Counted from the first letter of the stretch, positions 26,978 to 37,200 are shown. The stretch is DNA of 64,000 nucleotides from Sphingomonas mali NBRC 15500 (GCF_001598415.1 NZ_BCYX01000003.1:1-64000); one strand, 5' to 3'. Numbers and translations: made by a program. The notes: generated from the sequence alone by a model not told the origin.

Positions 26978-27742
26978 TCAAATGGTGACCCCGCCATCCA
27001 TCACGATCGTCTGGCCCGTAGTGAACGCCGCAGCCTTCGACGCCAGGAACACCACACCGCCCGCGATATCCTCCGGCTCTCCGATACGGCGCAGCGGCAC
27101 CGAGTTGTTCGCCGCCTTCTGCCGCTCCGGATTCTCCCACAGCGCCCGCGCGAAGTCGGTCTTCACCAGGCCCGGCGCGATGCAATTCACCCTGACATTG
27201 TCCGGCCCATATTCGTGCGCCAAGTTGCGCGCGAGTTGCATGTCGGCCGCCTTGGAGATGCAATAGGCGCCGATCGCGGTCGACCCGCGCAGGCCGCCGA
27301 TCGACGAGATGATGATGATCGCGCCGTCCTTGCGCGCGCGCATCTCGGGCACGACCATCGAGATCAGCCAGTGGTTGGAGACGATATTGTTGTCGAGGAT
27401 CTTGCGGAACTGCTCGTCGCTGATGTCCGCCTGCGGCCCGTAATAGGGGTTCGACGCTGCGTTGCAGACCAGGATGTCGATCTTGCCGAATGCCCGGCGA
27501 CTCTCGTCGACCAGATGCTGCAAGCCTTGCTTGTCGGAGATGTTCGCGGCCACCGCGATCGCCGTGCCGTCGCCATATTTAGCGTTGATCTCGGCGGCGA
27601 CTTCATCGCAGGCGTCCTGCTTGCGGCTCGATACGACGACCTTCGCGCCATGCTCGGCAAGTTCGAAGACGCTCGCCTTGCCGATCCCACGCGACGATCC
27701 GGTGACGACGGCGACCTTTCCGGTCAGGTCGAATAGCGACAT
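26978..27742 (-). CDS. short-chain dehydrogenase/reductase (SDR), second copy
   Basis: A 254-aa classical SDR: TGSSRGIG near residue 14, VCNAAS, catalytic YCISK, and a C-terminal VMDGGVTI, the usual ending of FabG-like members. A Ser-Arg pair after beta-2 (VSSRK) suggests NADP(H). The start at 27742 has GGGAG 4 nt upstream. It stands between the first SDR and the APH-fold kinase gene, with palindromic repeats on both sides. It may act on 3-hydroxyacyl-CoA; this is inferred from context only. Confidence 0.9.
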   Translation of the reverse strand: MSLFDLTGKVAVVTGSSRGIGKASVFELAEHGAKVVVSSRKQDACDEVAAEINAKYGDGTAIAVAANISDKQGLQHLVDESRRAFGKIDILVCNAASNPYYGPQADISDEQFRKILDNNIVSNHWLISMVVPEMRARKDGAIIIISSIGGLRGSTAIGAYCISKAADMQLARNLAHEYGPDNVRVNCIAPGLVKTDFARALWENPERQKAANNSVPLRRIGEPEDIAGGVVFLASKAAAFTTGQTIVMDGGVTI

Positions 27743-27762
27743 CTTTCTCTCCCAATCGTCAT

Positions 27763-27828
27763 CCCAGCGAAAGCTGGGATCTCGTGCCGAAATGCGCCGC
27801 CGCTTGAGACCCCAGCTTGCGCTGGGGT
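27763..27828. repeat. paired palindromes (CCCAGC family)
   Basis: Seen: CCCAGCGAAAGCTGGG (27763-27778) and ACCCCAGCTTGCGCTGGGGT (27809-27828), 30 nt apart, between the SDR start and the kinase stop. Confidence 0.65.
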
Positions 27829-27840
27829 GACGGCCTGTCC

Positions 27841-28905
27841 CTATGCTCCCGCCTTCTGCGCGAAGTCCCACGCCGCATCCGCCAGCCGATACACTCCCGC
27901 CGCCGACTTCTCGGCCTGTGCCGACGACGCTGTTCCTTCGACGATGCGCTTCTTGATGCCCTGGACGATCCCGGTCAGGCGGAACAGATTATAGGCGAAA
28001 TACCAGTTGAGGTCCGGCACGCCGTCGCGCCCGGTGGCCGCGCAATAGCGTTCGACCATGTCCTCCAGCGTCGGAATGCCGCTGTCGCCGCCGGCCTTGC
28101 CCATCACGCCCGAGCGGCCCTCGGGCGCGGTCACCCAGCTCATCAGGAAATAGCTGAAATCGGCGAGTGGATCGCCGAGCGTCGACAGCTCCCAGTCAAG
28201 CAGCGCGATGACGCGCGGCTCGGTGGCGTGAAAGATCATGTTGTCGATGCGGTAGTCGCCATGGACGATCGAGGTGCGCGTCTGCGGCGGGATGGTATGC
28301 GGGAGATACTCGATCAGCTTCTCGACCGCGGGCATATGCTCGGTCTCGGCCATGCGATATTGCTTGGTCCAGCGGCCGACCTGGCGCTCGAAATAATTGC
28401 CCGGCTTGCCGTAATCGCCCAGGCCCGCTTTCTCGTGATCGGTGTTGTGCAGCGCCGCCAGCGTATCGCACATCGCGTTATAGACACCGGTGCGCTCCTC
28501 GGGCGTGTAATCCGGCATCGTGCCGTCCCAGATGTTGCGCCCGTTGGCGAACCCCATGACGTAGAAATCGGTGCCGATCACCTGGGGGTCGGTGCACAGA
28601 CCATAAGGCCGCGCGACCGGAAAGCCGGTCGGGTACAGTCCGGCGATCACGCGATATTCGCGATCGACCGCATGCGCCGAGGGCAGCAGATTGCCGAACG
28701 GCTTGCGACGCAGCACGTATTCGCCGGATTTCGCTTCCAGCTTGTAGGTCGGGTTGGACTGCCCGCCGGCGAACTTGCTGTACGCGAGCGGTCCTTCGAA
28801 CCCTTCGACATTCGCCTCCATCCACACGGTCAGCCTGGCGAGATCGAGGCGGTCCTTCTCCGCCACCTCGATCGTCTTGGGTGCGTCGTCGGGATGTGCG
28901 CTCAT
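27841..28905 (-). CDS. APH-fold kinase (ACAD10/11- and LvaA-like)
   Basis: A 354-aa aminoglycoside-phosphotransferase-fold kinase. Seen: a glycine-rich FAGGQSNPTYKL in the N-lobe (45-56), VLRRKP, the catalytic loop HGDYRIDN (His215-Asn222, Asp217 as base) and the Mg-binding LLDWE (Asp237). This subgroup matches the kinase domain of mammalian ACAD10/ACAD11 and Pseudomonas LvaA, which phosphorylate 4-hydroxyacyl-CoA rather than antibiotics. A dehydrogenase of the ACAD10/11 type is in the same cluster (30128-31411). The ATG at 28905 has AAGGA upstream; the Zn-ADH gene ends 10 nt before it, so they are co-transcribed. The precise substrate is inferred. Confidence 0.85.
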   Translation of the reverse strand: MSAHPDDAPKTIEVAEKDRLDLARLTVWMEANVEGFEGPLAYSKFAGGQSNPTYKLEAKSGEYVLRRKPFGNLLPSAHAVDREYRVIAGLYPTGFPVARPYGLCTDPQVIGTDFYVMGFANGRNIWDGTMPDYTPEERTGVYNAMCDTLAALHNTDHEKAGLGDYGKPGNYFERQVGRWTKQYRMAETEHMPAVEKLIEYLPHTIPPQTRTSIVHGDYRIDNMIFHATEPRVIALLDWELSTLGDPLADFSYFLMSWVTAPEGRSGVMGKAGGDSGIPTLEDMVERYCAATGRDGVPDLNWYFAYNLFRLTGIVQGIKKRIVEGTASSAQAEKSAAGVYRLADAAWDFAQKAGA

Positions 28906-28915
28906 CGGCCGGTCC

Positions 28916-29998
28916 TTATCCGAACGTGATCACCGAGCGCGCGGCATCGCCCTTGCGCAATTCGTCGAACGCGTCGTTGATCCGCTCGATCGGCATGCGA
29001 TCGGCGATGATCGTGTCGAGGTCGAGCAGCCCGCGCATATAGAAATCGACCAGCCGCGGAATGTCGACCGGAAAGCGATTGCCACCCATCAATGCGCCCT
29101 GCAGCTTCTTGCTGCCGAGCAGGTCGAGCGCGGACAGGCCGACCTGGCTACCGAGCGGCATCATGCCCAGGATCGTCGCGGTGCCGCCCCGCCGCAGCAC
29201 CTTGACCGCGGTCTGCGCCGACGCCTCTCGACCGACCGCTTCGATTGCGTGATGCACGCCGCCCTTGGTCAGCTCGACCACTTCGGGAATGGTGTTTTCC
29301 GCCATCGCGTCGAAGCTGTGGGTAGCGCCGAGCTTTTCGGCCAAAGCGCGCTTCTCCGGCACCGGGTCGAGCGCGATGATCTTGCCCGCGCCGGCGATCT
29401 TCGCGGCATTGACCGCGGCCAGGCCGATACCGCCGCAGCCGACCACGCACACCGTTTCGCCGGGCGTGACCGGGCTGGCGTTGAACACCGCACCCGCACC
29501 CGTCGTCACCGCGCAACCGAGCAAGGCGGCGCGGTCGAGCGGCATGTCTGGGTCGATCGCGACACAGGCATGCTCATGGACCAGCATCATCTCGGCATAG
29601 GCCGACAAATTGAGCATCTGATGCACCGGATCGCCGTTCAGGCTCAGCCGCGGCGCGGCGTCACGGGCACGTTTCGTGTCGTTGCTGATGCATAGCGACA
29701 TGCGCCCGGTAACGCAGAATTCGCAATGGCCGCAAAAGGCCGACAGGCAAGTGACGACGGCGTCGCCGACCTTGACCGTGCGAACCTCGTCCCCGACTGC
29801 CTCGACGATCCCGGCGGCTTCGTGGCCAGGGATCGCCGGCAGCGGCGTGGGATAGGCGCCATCGACGAAGTGCAGATCCGACCGGCACACGCCGCACGCG
29901 ACCGTGCGGATCAGCACCTCGTGCGGCCCGGGCTTGTCGATCGTCACGTCACAGATTTCGAGCGGCTTTTTCGCTTCGAACAACACGGCTGCTTTCAA
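28916..29998 (-). CDS. zinc-dependent alcohol dehydrogenase (MDR superfamily)
   Basis: A 360-aa medium-chain dehydrogenase/reductase. Catalytic zinc ligands are visible (Cys38 in GVCRSD, His59-Glu60 in PGHEAAG), and the structural zinc lobe has Cys89, Cys92, Cys95 and Cys103 with normal spacing. The NAD motif is VVGCGGIGLAAVNAAK. The protein resembles class III/aryl-alcohol type ADHs; the alcohol is unknown. The start codon is a rare TTG at 29998, preceded by GGGAGTAGGA. It follows the acyl-CoA dehydrogenase gene across a palindromic repeat and precedes the kinase gene by 10 nt. Confidence 0.92.
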   Translation of the reverse strand: MKAAVLFEAKKPLEICDVTIDKPGPHEVLIRTVACGVCRSDLHFVDGAYPTPLPAIPGHEAAGIVEAVGDEVRTVKVGDAVVTCLSAFCGHCEFCVTGRMSLCISNDTKRARDAAPRLSLNGDPVHQMLNLSAYAEMMLVHEHACVAIDPDMPLDRAALLGCAVTTGAGAVFNASPVTPGETVCVVGCGGIGLAAVNAAKIAGAGKIIALDPVPEKRALAEKLGATHSFDAMAENTIPEVVELTKGGVHHAIEAVGREASAQTAVKVLRRGGTATILGMMPLGSQVGLSALDLLGSKKLQGALMGGNRFPVDIPRLVDFYMRGLLDLDTIIADRMPIERINDAFDELRKGDAARSVITFG

Positions 29999-30022
29999 GT
30001 CCTACTCCCTCAGTGGTCAACA

Positions 30023-30121
30023 GACCCTCACCCTTCCCACCGCCTTCGGCGGCGGGCCCCTTCCCTCTCCCGCATGCGGGAGAGGGAGGGAGGCGCGAAG
30101 CGCCGGAAGGGTGAGGGTCTT
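30023..30121. repeat. nested palindromes (AGACCCTCACCCTTCC arms)
   Basis: Seen: a 16-nt arm at 30023-30038 inverted exactly at 30106-30121, with a perfect CCCTCTCCCGC/GCGGGAGAGGG hairpin (30064-30087) inside. The structure is followed by six T on the plus strand. It separates the ACAD gene from the ADH gene. Confidence 0.7.
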
Positions 30122-30127
30122 TTTTCG

Positions 30128-31411
30128 TTAACGCGAAACTCCGATGTCGCCGCTCGACATCACATCCGCCTTGTAATCGGCATATTTGCCGAACTCGTTG
30201 CGGGCGATCGCGCGGTTGTGGACTTCGTCCGGACCGTCGGCGAAGCGCAAAGTCCGCATTGCTGCCCATTGATGCGCCAGCGGGAAGTCGTCCGACACGC
30301 CGCCGCCGCCATGCGCCTGGATGGCGTCGTCGAGGATCTGCAGCGCCATGTTTGGCGCCTGAACCTTGATCATCGCGATCTCGAGCTGAGCGGACTTGTT
30401 GCCGGCCTTGTCCATCATGTCCGCGGCCTTGAGGCACAACAGGCGCGTCATCTCGATATCGATGCGGGCGCGCGCGATACGCTGCTCCCAGATCGAATGG
30501 TCGGCGATGCGCTTGCCGAACGCGACGCGGCTGAGCAGGCGCTTGGCCATCGCCTCGATCCCCGTCTCGGCGACACCGATCGTGCGCATGCAATGGTGAA
30601 TGCGGCCCGGCCCGAGCCGACCCTGCGCGATCTCGAAACCACGCCCCTCGCCAAGCAGCAGGTTGTCGACCGGCACGCGGACATTCTCGAGCAACACCTG
30701 GCCATGGCCGTGCGGGGCGTGATCATACCCGTAAACCGAAAGCATCCGCTCGATCTTGACGCCCGGTGCGTCGAGCGGAACCAGAATCTGGCTCTGCTGG
30801 GCGTGGCGCTTGGCGTCGGGATTGGTCTTGCCCATCACGATCGCCACGGCGCAGCGCGGATCGCCGACGCCCGACGACCACCATTTACGGCCGTTGATGA
30901 CATAATGGTCGCCATCGCGGACCATCGAGGTTTCGATATTGGTGGCGTCCGACGATGCGACCGCCGGTTCGGTCATCAGGAAGGCGGAGCGAATCTTGCC
31001 TTCCATCAACGGCCGCAACCACCGCTCTTTCTGCTCCAGCGTGCCGTAACGGTGAAAGACTTCCATGTTGCCGGTGTCCGGCGCCGAGCAGTTAAAGCAT
31101 TCCGAAGCCCAGCCGATCTTGCCCATTTCCTCGGCGCACAGAGCATATTCGAGATTGGAAAGTTGCGTTCCTTCGAATTCGAAACTGTCGTCGACATGGG
31201 TCTGGCCCGAATGCGGCGGCATGAAGAAGTTCCACAGGCCCTGCGCCTTGGCGATCTCCTTCACGTCCTCGATCACCTGGATCACCTTCCAGCGCTCGCC
31301 CTCATGCGATTGCTTGTGATACTCGGCGTTGCGGGGTGCGATCTCCTTGTCGATAAAGGCCCGTACGCGGTCCCGGAAATAGGTTTCCCGATCGCTCAGC
31401 GTGAAGTCCAT
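30128..31411 (-). CDS. acyl-CoA dehydrogenase, ACAD10/11-like
   Basis: A 427-aa flavoprotein longer than the other acyl-CoA dehydrogenases here. Seen: N-terminal [22 protein letters not shown], central [30 protein letters not shown], and C-terminal [17 protein letters not shown]. The N-terminal insertion and the [12 protein letters not shown] motif are typical of the ACAD10/ACAD11/LvaC branch, which removes phosphate from 4-phosphoacyl-CoA to give a 3-hydroxyacyl-CoA. It heads the leftward cluster with the APH-fold kinase; GGAGAG precedes the ATG. The tandem-TetR gene is divergent 160 nt away and is the obvious regulator. Confidence 0.88.
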   Translation of the reverse strand: MDFTLSDRETYFRDRVRAFIDKEIAPRNAEYHKQSHEGERWKVIQVIEDVKEIAKAQGLWNFFMPPHSGQTHVDDSFEFEGTQLSNLEYALCAEEMGKIGWASECFNCSAPDTGNMEVFHRYGTLEQKERWLRPLMEGKIRSAFLMTEPAVASSDATNIETSMVRDGDHYVINGRKWWSSGVGDPRCAVAIVMGKTNPDAKRHAQQSQILVPLDAPGVKIERMLSVYGYDHAPHGHGQVLLENVRVPVDNLLLGEGRGFEIAQGRLGPGRIHHCMRTIGVAETGIEAMAKRLLSRVAFGKRIADHSIWEQRIARARIDIEMTRLLCLKAADMMDKAGNKSAQLEIAMIKVQAPNMALQILDDAIQAHGGGGVSDDFPLAHQWAAMRTLRFADGPDEVHNRAIARNEFGKYADYKADVMSSGDIGVSR

Positions 31412-31452
31412 GATGCTTCTCTCCTATGGCTGTCGCGACTCCGACTAAACCG

Positions 31453-31468
31453 TACCGTGTTTTCGGTA
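31453..31468. promoter_or_regulatory. TACCG-N6-CGGTA palindrome in the ACAD/TetR divergent region
   Basis: Seen: TACCG (31453-31457) and CGGTA (31464-31468), a perfect 5-bp inverted repeat with 6-nt spacer, 42 nt upstream of the ACAD start and about 104 nt upstream of the TetR start. Candidate operator; short, so chance is possible. Confidence 0.3.
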
Positions 31469-31571
31469 AAGCCGTTGAATCCTCTTTTTGCCGGCGGGCT
31501 CGAACAACGAAAAGCGAAATGCCGCTGCGGAATCCGTTGGCCCCGTGTGACGGAAATGTTAAGCAGGACGG

Positions 31572-32819
31572 ATGGGGCAAACCGACACCGCAGAACTGGA
31601 CGAGGTTACGGGAACGAAACGTTTCAGAGCGAAACGTAATGCGATCCTGGCCGCCGCTTCCGAAGCGATAAACGAGCAGAGCGCGAAGGGCATGACCTTC
31701 GCCGATGTTGCGCGCCGCGTGGGGCTCAACACAACCAGCGTGACCTATTATTTCAAGCGCAAGGAAGATCTCGCCCAGGCGTGTTTCGAACACACGCTCG
31801 AAACCTTGGGAGAGATGCTCGACACCGCCCAGATGGAGGCGACACCGGAGGCGCGGGTCGCGCGCTATCTATCGCTCAACATGGAGCGGTTCGCTCGCAT
31901 CCGCGAGGACGAGGAACGCGCACTGGCGACGCTTAGCGATTTGCGCGCGATGGAAGACCCGATGCTCGGCCGGCTGATGGCCGCCTGGCGCGAGATTTTC
32001 CGCAAGACCCGCGCACTGTGGGGCGAAGAGCCGGAGAGCCGCAAGCTCAAGGATCTCTACGGCGCGCGCGCGCATGTGTTGCTCGAGAACACGTTCTGGA
32101 TCCCCGCCTGGATCGCGCGCTACGACCTCGACCAGTTCGACCGGGTCGAGGCGCGGCTGATGGACATGTTCCGCCACGGCATCGCGGTCGAGGGCGCGGC
32201 ATGGGAGCCCGCGATCCTCGATATCGAGCATGAGGAAGCCGAACCCGGGCGCGAGGCGTTCCTGCGTGCGGCGACGCGGCTGATCAACGAACTCGGTTAT
32301 CGCGGCGCCTCGGTGCAGCGCATCGCGTCGGAGCTCAACGTCACCAAGGGCAGCTTCTACCACCATCTCGACGCCAAGGACGATCTGGTCATCGAATGCT
32401 ACAAGCGCAGCTTCGACACGATCACCGAGACGATCCAGGTCGGTGAGAACAGCAGTGGCGATTGGTGGCACCGGCTGTCGAGCATCATCGCGACGTTGCT
32501 CGACGTCCAGTTCTCCGAACGGGGGCCTCTATTGCGGACCACCGCGCTGACCGGCCTGCCGCGCCATGTCCGCCAGGCGATGATCGACCGCTCCAACCGC
32601 ATCGCACGGCGCTATGCCGGCATGCTGTCCGACGGCGCGGCGGAAGGGTCGGTCCGTCCGGTCGATGCATTGATCGTCAGCCAGTCGCTGATGGCGCTGC
32701 AGAACGCCGCGTTCGACATGCGCAAATGGGCATCGACCATGCCGCGCGATCGCGCGGTGGCGATGTACGCCTCCACCCTCGCCTTCGGCATGTTCGACGA
32801 CCGCGCGGCGGAGGGCTGA
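31572..32819 (+). CDS. regulator with two TetR DNA-binding domains in tandem
   Basis: A 415-aa protein made of two TetR-like halves. First helix-turn-helix: about 18-66, with MTFADVARRVGLNTTSVTYYF. A first all-helical ligand-type domain follows (about 75-210). Second helix-turn-helix: about 226-275, with ASVQRIASELNVTKGSFYHHL, and then a second helical domain to the end. Ordinary TetR proteins have one set and dimerise; here one chain may act as an internal pseudo-dimer or bridge two operators. It is divergent from the ACAD10/11-like gene and probably represses that cluster in response to an acyl-CoA. AGGACGG precedes the ATG at 31572. Confidence 0.88.
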   Translation: MGQTDTAELDEVTGTKRFRAKRNAILAAASEAINEQSAKGMTFADVARRVGLNTTSVTYYFKRKEDLAQACFEHTLETLGEMLDTAQMEATPEARVARYLSLNMERFARIREDEERALATLSDLRAMEDPMLGRLMAAWREIFRKTRALWGEEPESRKLKDLYGARAHVLLENTFWIPAWIARYDLDQFDRVEARLMDMFRHGIAVEGAAWEPAILDIEHEEAEPGREAFLRAATRLINELGYRGASVQRIASELNVTKGSFYHHLDAKDDLVIECYKRSFDTITETIQVGENSSGDWWHRLSSIIATLLDVQFSERGPLLRTTALTGLPRHVRQAMIDRSNRIARRYAGMLSDGAAEGSVRPVDALIVSQSLMALQNAAFDMRKWASTMPRDRAVAMYASTLAFGMFDDRAAEG

Positions 32820-32834
32820 ACAGCCCGTCAACGC

Positions 32835-34157
32835 TCAGGCAAAAACCGTGTCCGGCGCCGCTTTGCGCTCGATCGCCCTGCGCTTGAGCAGCACGCCCGC
32901 GCGCCAATAATGGAAGATCGCCCAGGGGGTGATCGCAGCGAAGACGAACATCGAATAGCGCAGCGACTCGGGGCCATAAGTCGGCTTGAGCGCATCGCTG
33001 AGCATGCCGACCAGAAATGGCCCCAGCCCCAGACCGATCATGTTGTTGACCAATAACGTGATCGCGGCCCATGTCGCGCGCAGCCGGACCGGTGCTTCCG
33101 ACTGGATCAGCGCGAAGGTCACGCCGAGATAGGCGGTCGAAAACAGGATCGACAGGAAATAGGCCCCGACCCCGAAGGTCGGGTTGGTCGCGGTATAGAC
33201 GCACAGGGTCAGCGGCAGCCCGATCGTCTTGAAGACCGCCACCATGAACGACTGGCTGTATTGCCCGTAGCGCCGCGTCAGTCGGTCGGCGATCCGTCCG
33301 CTGGCGATGGCCGCGACAGCGACGATGATCGCGCCGGCGGGTGCCACCTTGAGCGCGATGTCGAGCTTCGTGAAGCCGAACGACCGCTGCATGAAACTGG
33401 GTCCGAACGCCGTCAGGCCGTAACCGATCATCGACGTCAGCGTGAAACCGGCGACGAGATGGAGCGCGGCGCGGTTGGCGAACAATGTGGTGAAGCCGTC
33501 GGTCAGCGACGGCCTGGCCGTGTCCATCGCGATCTGCGCATCGGACAGACCTCGCTTGGGCTCGGGCACGACGGCCCAGATGATCCCCGCCAGCAACAAT
33601 CCCGGCAGGCCAATCACATACATCGCGACGCGCCAGCCGTAATAAGTCGCGACCACCCCGCCGATGATCGTGCCGAACGCTGCCCCCAGTCCAACGCCGA
33701 GCGAATAGATCGACATCGCCGATGCCCGTTTGTCCGGCGGATAGAGGTCGGCAATGATCGAATGGCTCGGCGGGCTCGACCCCGCCTCGCCGATGCCGAC
33801 GCCGATGCGCGCGCCAAGCAACTGCCAGAAATTGCCGGCGAGCCCGCCCAGCGCGGTGAACGCGCTCCAGATTGCCAGTGCGCCGGCGATGATCCGCACG
33901 CGATTGCCGCGATCGGCGAGCCAGGCGACGGGAATCCCCAATCCGGCATAGAAGATCGCGAACGCCATCCCGCCCAGGATGCCCATCTGGGCGTCGGAAA
34001 GATGCAGATCCCTGATGATATCCTCGTTGAGGATCGCGAGGATCTGCCGGTCCATATAGCTGAAGAAATAGGCGAAGGTCAGGAGCAGCAGCGTCAGCGC
34101 GCGGCGTTTCGGCACGAACGTCGCCTCTACTTCGGGAAGATGCGTGGGGGAGGACAC
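32835..34157 (-). CDS. MFS transporter (spinster/oxalate-like family)
   Basis: A 440-aa 12-helix major facilitator. Seen: helix 1 LLLTFAYFFSYMDRQILAIL, the motif A-like WLADRGNRVRIIAGALAIWS and GIGEAGSSPPSHSIIADLYPP in helices 4-5, characteristic of the spinster-type branch common in sphingomonad catabolic clusters. The start appears to be a GTG at 34157 with only a distant ribosome site, so the N terminus is uncertain by a few residues. It follows the TonB receptor on the same strand after a strong terminator. Its 3' end faces the tandem-TetR gene. Substrate unknown; uptake of a lipid-like compound is plausible. Confidence 0.85.
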   Translation of the reverse strand: MSSPTHLPEVEATFVPKRRALTLLLLTFAYFFSYMDRQILAILNEDIIRDLHLSDAQMGILGGMAFAIFYAGLGIPVAWLADRGNRVRIIAGALAIWSAFTALGGLAGNFWQLLGARIGVGIGEAGSSPPSHSIIADLYPPDKRASAMSIYSLGVGLGAAFGTIIGGVVATYYGWRVAMYVIGLPGLLLAGIIWAVVPEPKRGLSDAQIAMDTARPSLTDGFTTLFANRAALHLVAGFTLTSMIGYGLTAFGPSFMQRSFGFTKLDIALKVAPAGAIIVAVAAIASGRIADRLTRRYGQYSQSFMVAVFKTIGLPLTLCVYTATNPTFGVGAYFLSILFSTAYLGVTFALIQSEAPVRLRATWAAITLLVNNMIGLGLGPFLVGMLSDALKPTYGPESLRYSMFVFAAITPWAIFHYWRAGVLLKRRAIERKAAPDTVFA

Positions 34158-34184
34158 GGGAGGGGGCGACCTTTCTGTTTATCT

Positions 34185-34226
34185 AAAAGAACGGCCCCGC
34201 CGCGCTGGTCTGGCGCGGCGGGGCCG
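34185..34226 (-). terminator. Rho-independent terminator of the TonB receptor gene
   Basis: Seen: a 14-bp perfect GC-rich stem (34192-34205 with 34213-34226, 7-nt loop), followed on the minus strand by GTTCTTTTAG. Placed 27 nt past the receptor's stop. Confidence 0.85.
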
Positions 34227-34252
34227 AGGAGAGAAGGCTCAGTCGGTCAAGG

Positions 34253-37200
34253 TCAGAACTTGGTCGACAGGCCGAGCTTGAACATCCGGCCGTAGGGATT
34301 CCCGACGAACGGTTCGTAATTGTAATCCTCGCGCGCGAAAGGCGGCTGCGCGTCGAAGATGTTGAACACCGTGCCGGTCAGGACGATGTTCTTCCACGGC
34401 AGCTTGACCTGGACGTTGAGGTCCGCCGAGATGAAGTCGTTGAGATCGGCGCCGGTCAGGATGCTCGCGGCGTTGGGCGTCAGCCCAGAGTCGACGCAAG
34501 CGCCGGTCGCTCCCTGTTTGAGGCCTAGCGCGCAGTTGGGCGCGAACGGCCCAGTCCTGGTATCGTAACGCTGGTCGTGCAGCCCGTCGGTGTAGTTGAC
34601 CGTCAACCGGGCATCGACCGGACCAGCGCCCAGATCGAGATACGCCTGCCCCTTCCATTTCGGCACCGGATACAATGTCGATTGATAGTTGAGCAGCCCG
34701 ACGCCGTCGAACGCGTCCTGAACCTTCGTTCCCGCCACGATGATCGCGCTGATCCGGTTGTGCAGCGTCCGCGTGGCGTCCGCGCCGACGCCGAAACGAA
34801 TGGCGGAGCCGAGGAACTGGTTCGACCGGTAGTTGACGCTGAAGTCGAGCCCGTCGTTACGTTGGGTCGCGCCGTTCTGGTACATCGTCTTGACGCGCGC
34901 GATGTTCGCGACCGTCGTTGTCCCGGTGCACGCGCCGGTCGAAAAGGTGAACCGCGCAGCAAGACCCGCATTGGTGGCACATGTGTTGGGCAACCCAGTC
35001 GGGAACAATGTCGCGACCATCGCGCTCAGCGGATCGCTGACGATTACGTCGCTGAGATTATAGCGGAAATAGTCGACACTGGCGTTGAAACCGCCGAACT
35101 TCAGCAGAATGCCGGCCGAGTAGTTTTCGGAGCTTTCGGGTTTGAGCGCCGGGTTGCCGTAGACGTCGACCGGCTTGAACGTCGTGCCGATCAGCTGGAG
35201 CGCGGTCACGAAATTGTTGGTGATGTTCGCCAGCGTCGGCCCGCGGAACGTCGTTCCGTATCCCCCGCGGATGGCGAGCCAGTCGGTGACCTGCCACCGC
35301 GCGCGGACCTGGGGATCGACGGTCGAACCGACCGAGCCACCATAGTCCTCATATCGTACGGCTGCCTGGATGTTGAAGCTGTCGAACACCGGCAGCTGCA
35401 ATTCGGTGAACACGGCCTTGACGCCGCCCTTCAGGAAGCTGTCGCGATTCGTACCCAGGAACGCCAGCGCGCCGGTCGCGGGACTGGGCGTTACGCCCGA
35501 GGTCGGGGCGCAGGCGGCCGGATTCGTGTTGCCGGTGATCGGTGTGTCGCGGCAGGGATTGACCGCAAGGTTGTTGTTCGCGGCATATTTGGTGTCGAAC
35601 CAATTGTAGCGATATTGCACACCGACGCCGAACTGGATGTCGCCGCCCGGCAGCTTGATGCCGGTCGAGCCGCTGATATTGCCGTCGAGCACGAACAATT
35701 GCGAATCGACCGCGGTCGACGACCGTACGAAGAACCAATCGGTCAGCGCCTTCGTATTGGCCAAAGCGGCATTGCCTTGCGGGTTGGTCGTACCGTTGAT
35801 CGCGCCGGCGGTTACCGCGTTGCCGAACGGATTGAGCCACATGCAGCCGTTCGCGCCGGGCACGTTGCCGGTGCAATTCGGTCCGCCCAATCCGCGCAAC
35901 GCGAGTTGGATGCGGTCACCGAATGAGTCGTAGCCGTCGATGTAACGATAATATTGGTGATAGGTCGCCGACAGGCTGTAATCGAGCTTCGGGGCGAGTT
36001 TGCCGCTGAATTCGGCCGTGAAGCGGATCGATTCCGACTTGCGCATGCCGCGGGCCGAACCGGTCTCACTCGAATCCCCCAGCGTAGAGGGATTGCCGCC
36101 GGCCATGTACGGACGGAATAGTAGCAGCGGGAAGACGGCTCCGCTTGCGGGCAATGGATTGCCCGTCACCGGGTTGATGAAAAGCGACGGGTTGGCGGCC
36201 TTGTAGGCGATGAACCCTGGATTGTTCGCCGGCACGTAGAAGCCGATCCCGAGACTGCTGTTCGCTACCGAACCGCCCAGCGACACCGTCGAGGGCAACT
36301 GCGTGAGCAGATAGGACGGCGAGGTCAGATAGTGCGGGACCGTCGTGCGCCCATACAGCGCGGTGACCTCGAATTTGTGGCTGCCGCCGAGATCGACCTC
36401 GACATCGGTGAAGGCGGTAATGCGCTTCTCGAGATCTACCAGGGTGTCAAACCCGGTATATTGAGTCGAGCAACGGCCGTTCGCGCCGAGATATCCGCCC
36501 AAGGGAACGCAGCTCGTATCGGCCACGACGCCCGTATAGGGGGTAACGACACCAGGGGTTGCACTCGGGCCAACCAGCAGGAAGTTGGCTGGGTTACCAC
36601 CGCCGGTCCAGCCGCCCTGCGGATTGTTGAGATAGGGTTGAACCGCGAAAGCGCGGTCGCGCGCGAGCAATTGACCGCGCTTGTTGAAGCCGACCGCGGC
36701 AAGCATCCGGAAGCCGTTGCCGACATGGCCGTAGCTCAGCGACGCGTCGATATCGCCGTCGGTATCCTTGACCCAACGATAGGCGGCCGAGGCGCGAAAC
36801 CCTTCCTGGTCGGTGCGCGTGATGAAATTGACCACGCCGGCGACCGCGTCCGATCCGTAGGTCGCCGCCGCACCATCCTTGAGCACTTCGATACGGCCGA
36901 TCGCCGCGGACGGAATCAGGTTGATATCGACTGCTGGGACGCCGTTGCCGGCGGTGACCAGGCGCCGATTGTTGAGCAACACCAGGGTCCGTTGCGGCGA
37001 CAGGCCGCGGAGGTTGGCGGTGGCGATGCCTTCCGCACCTTGCGAACGGCTGTCGAACTGGTTCGAGTCGCCGAGCACCGCGCTCGATGTCGGCAGTGCC
37101 TTGAGCAATTCGACAGCGGAAGGTGATCCCTGCTTCTGGAGTTCATCGGCGCCGATGACGTTGACCGGCAGCGCCGCATCCTCAGGCGTCCCCCTGATGA

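Noticed and set aside
27841..28905. Aminoglycoside resistance gene
   Set aside because: The APH-fold kinase matches the ACAD10/11-LvaA type and sits in a catabolic cluster, so antibiotic phosphorylation is unlikely.
29726..31639. A 637-codon plus-strand open frame across the ADH and acyl-CoA dehydrogenase genes
   Set aside because: Shadow of two well-supported genes; composition and lack of motifs argue against coding.
34577..35926. A 449-codon plus-strand frame inside the large TonB receptor gene
   Set aside because: Antisense shadow of the barrel-coding region; no domain or ribosome site.
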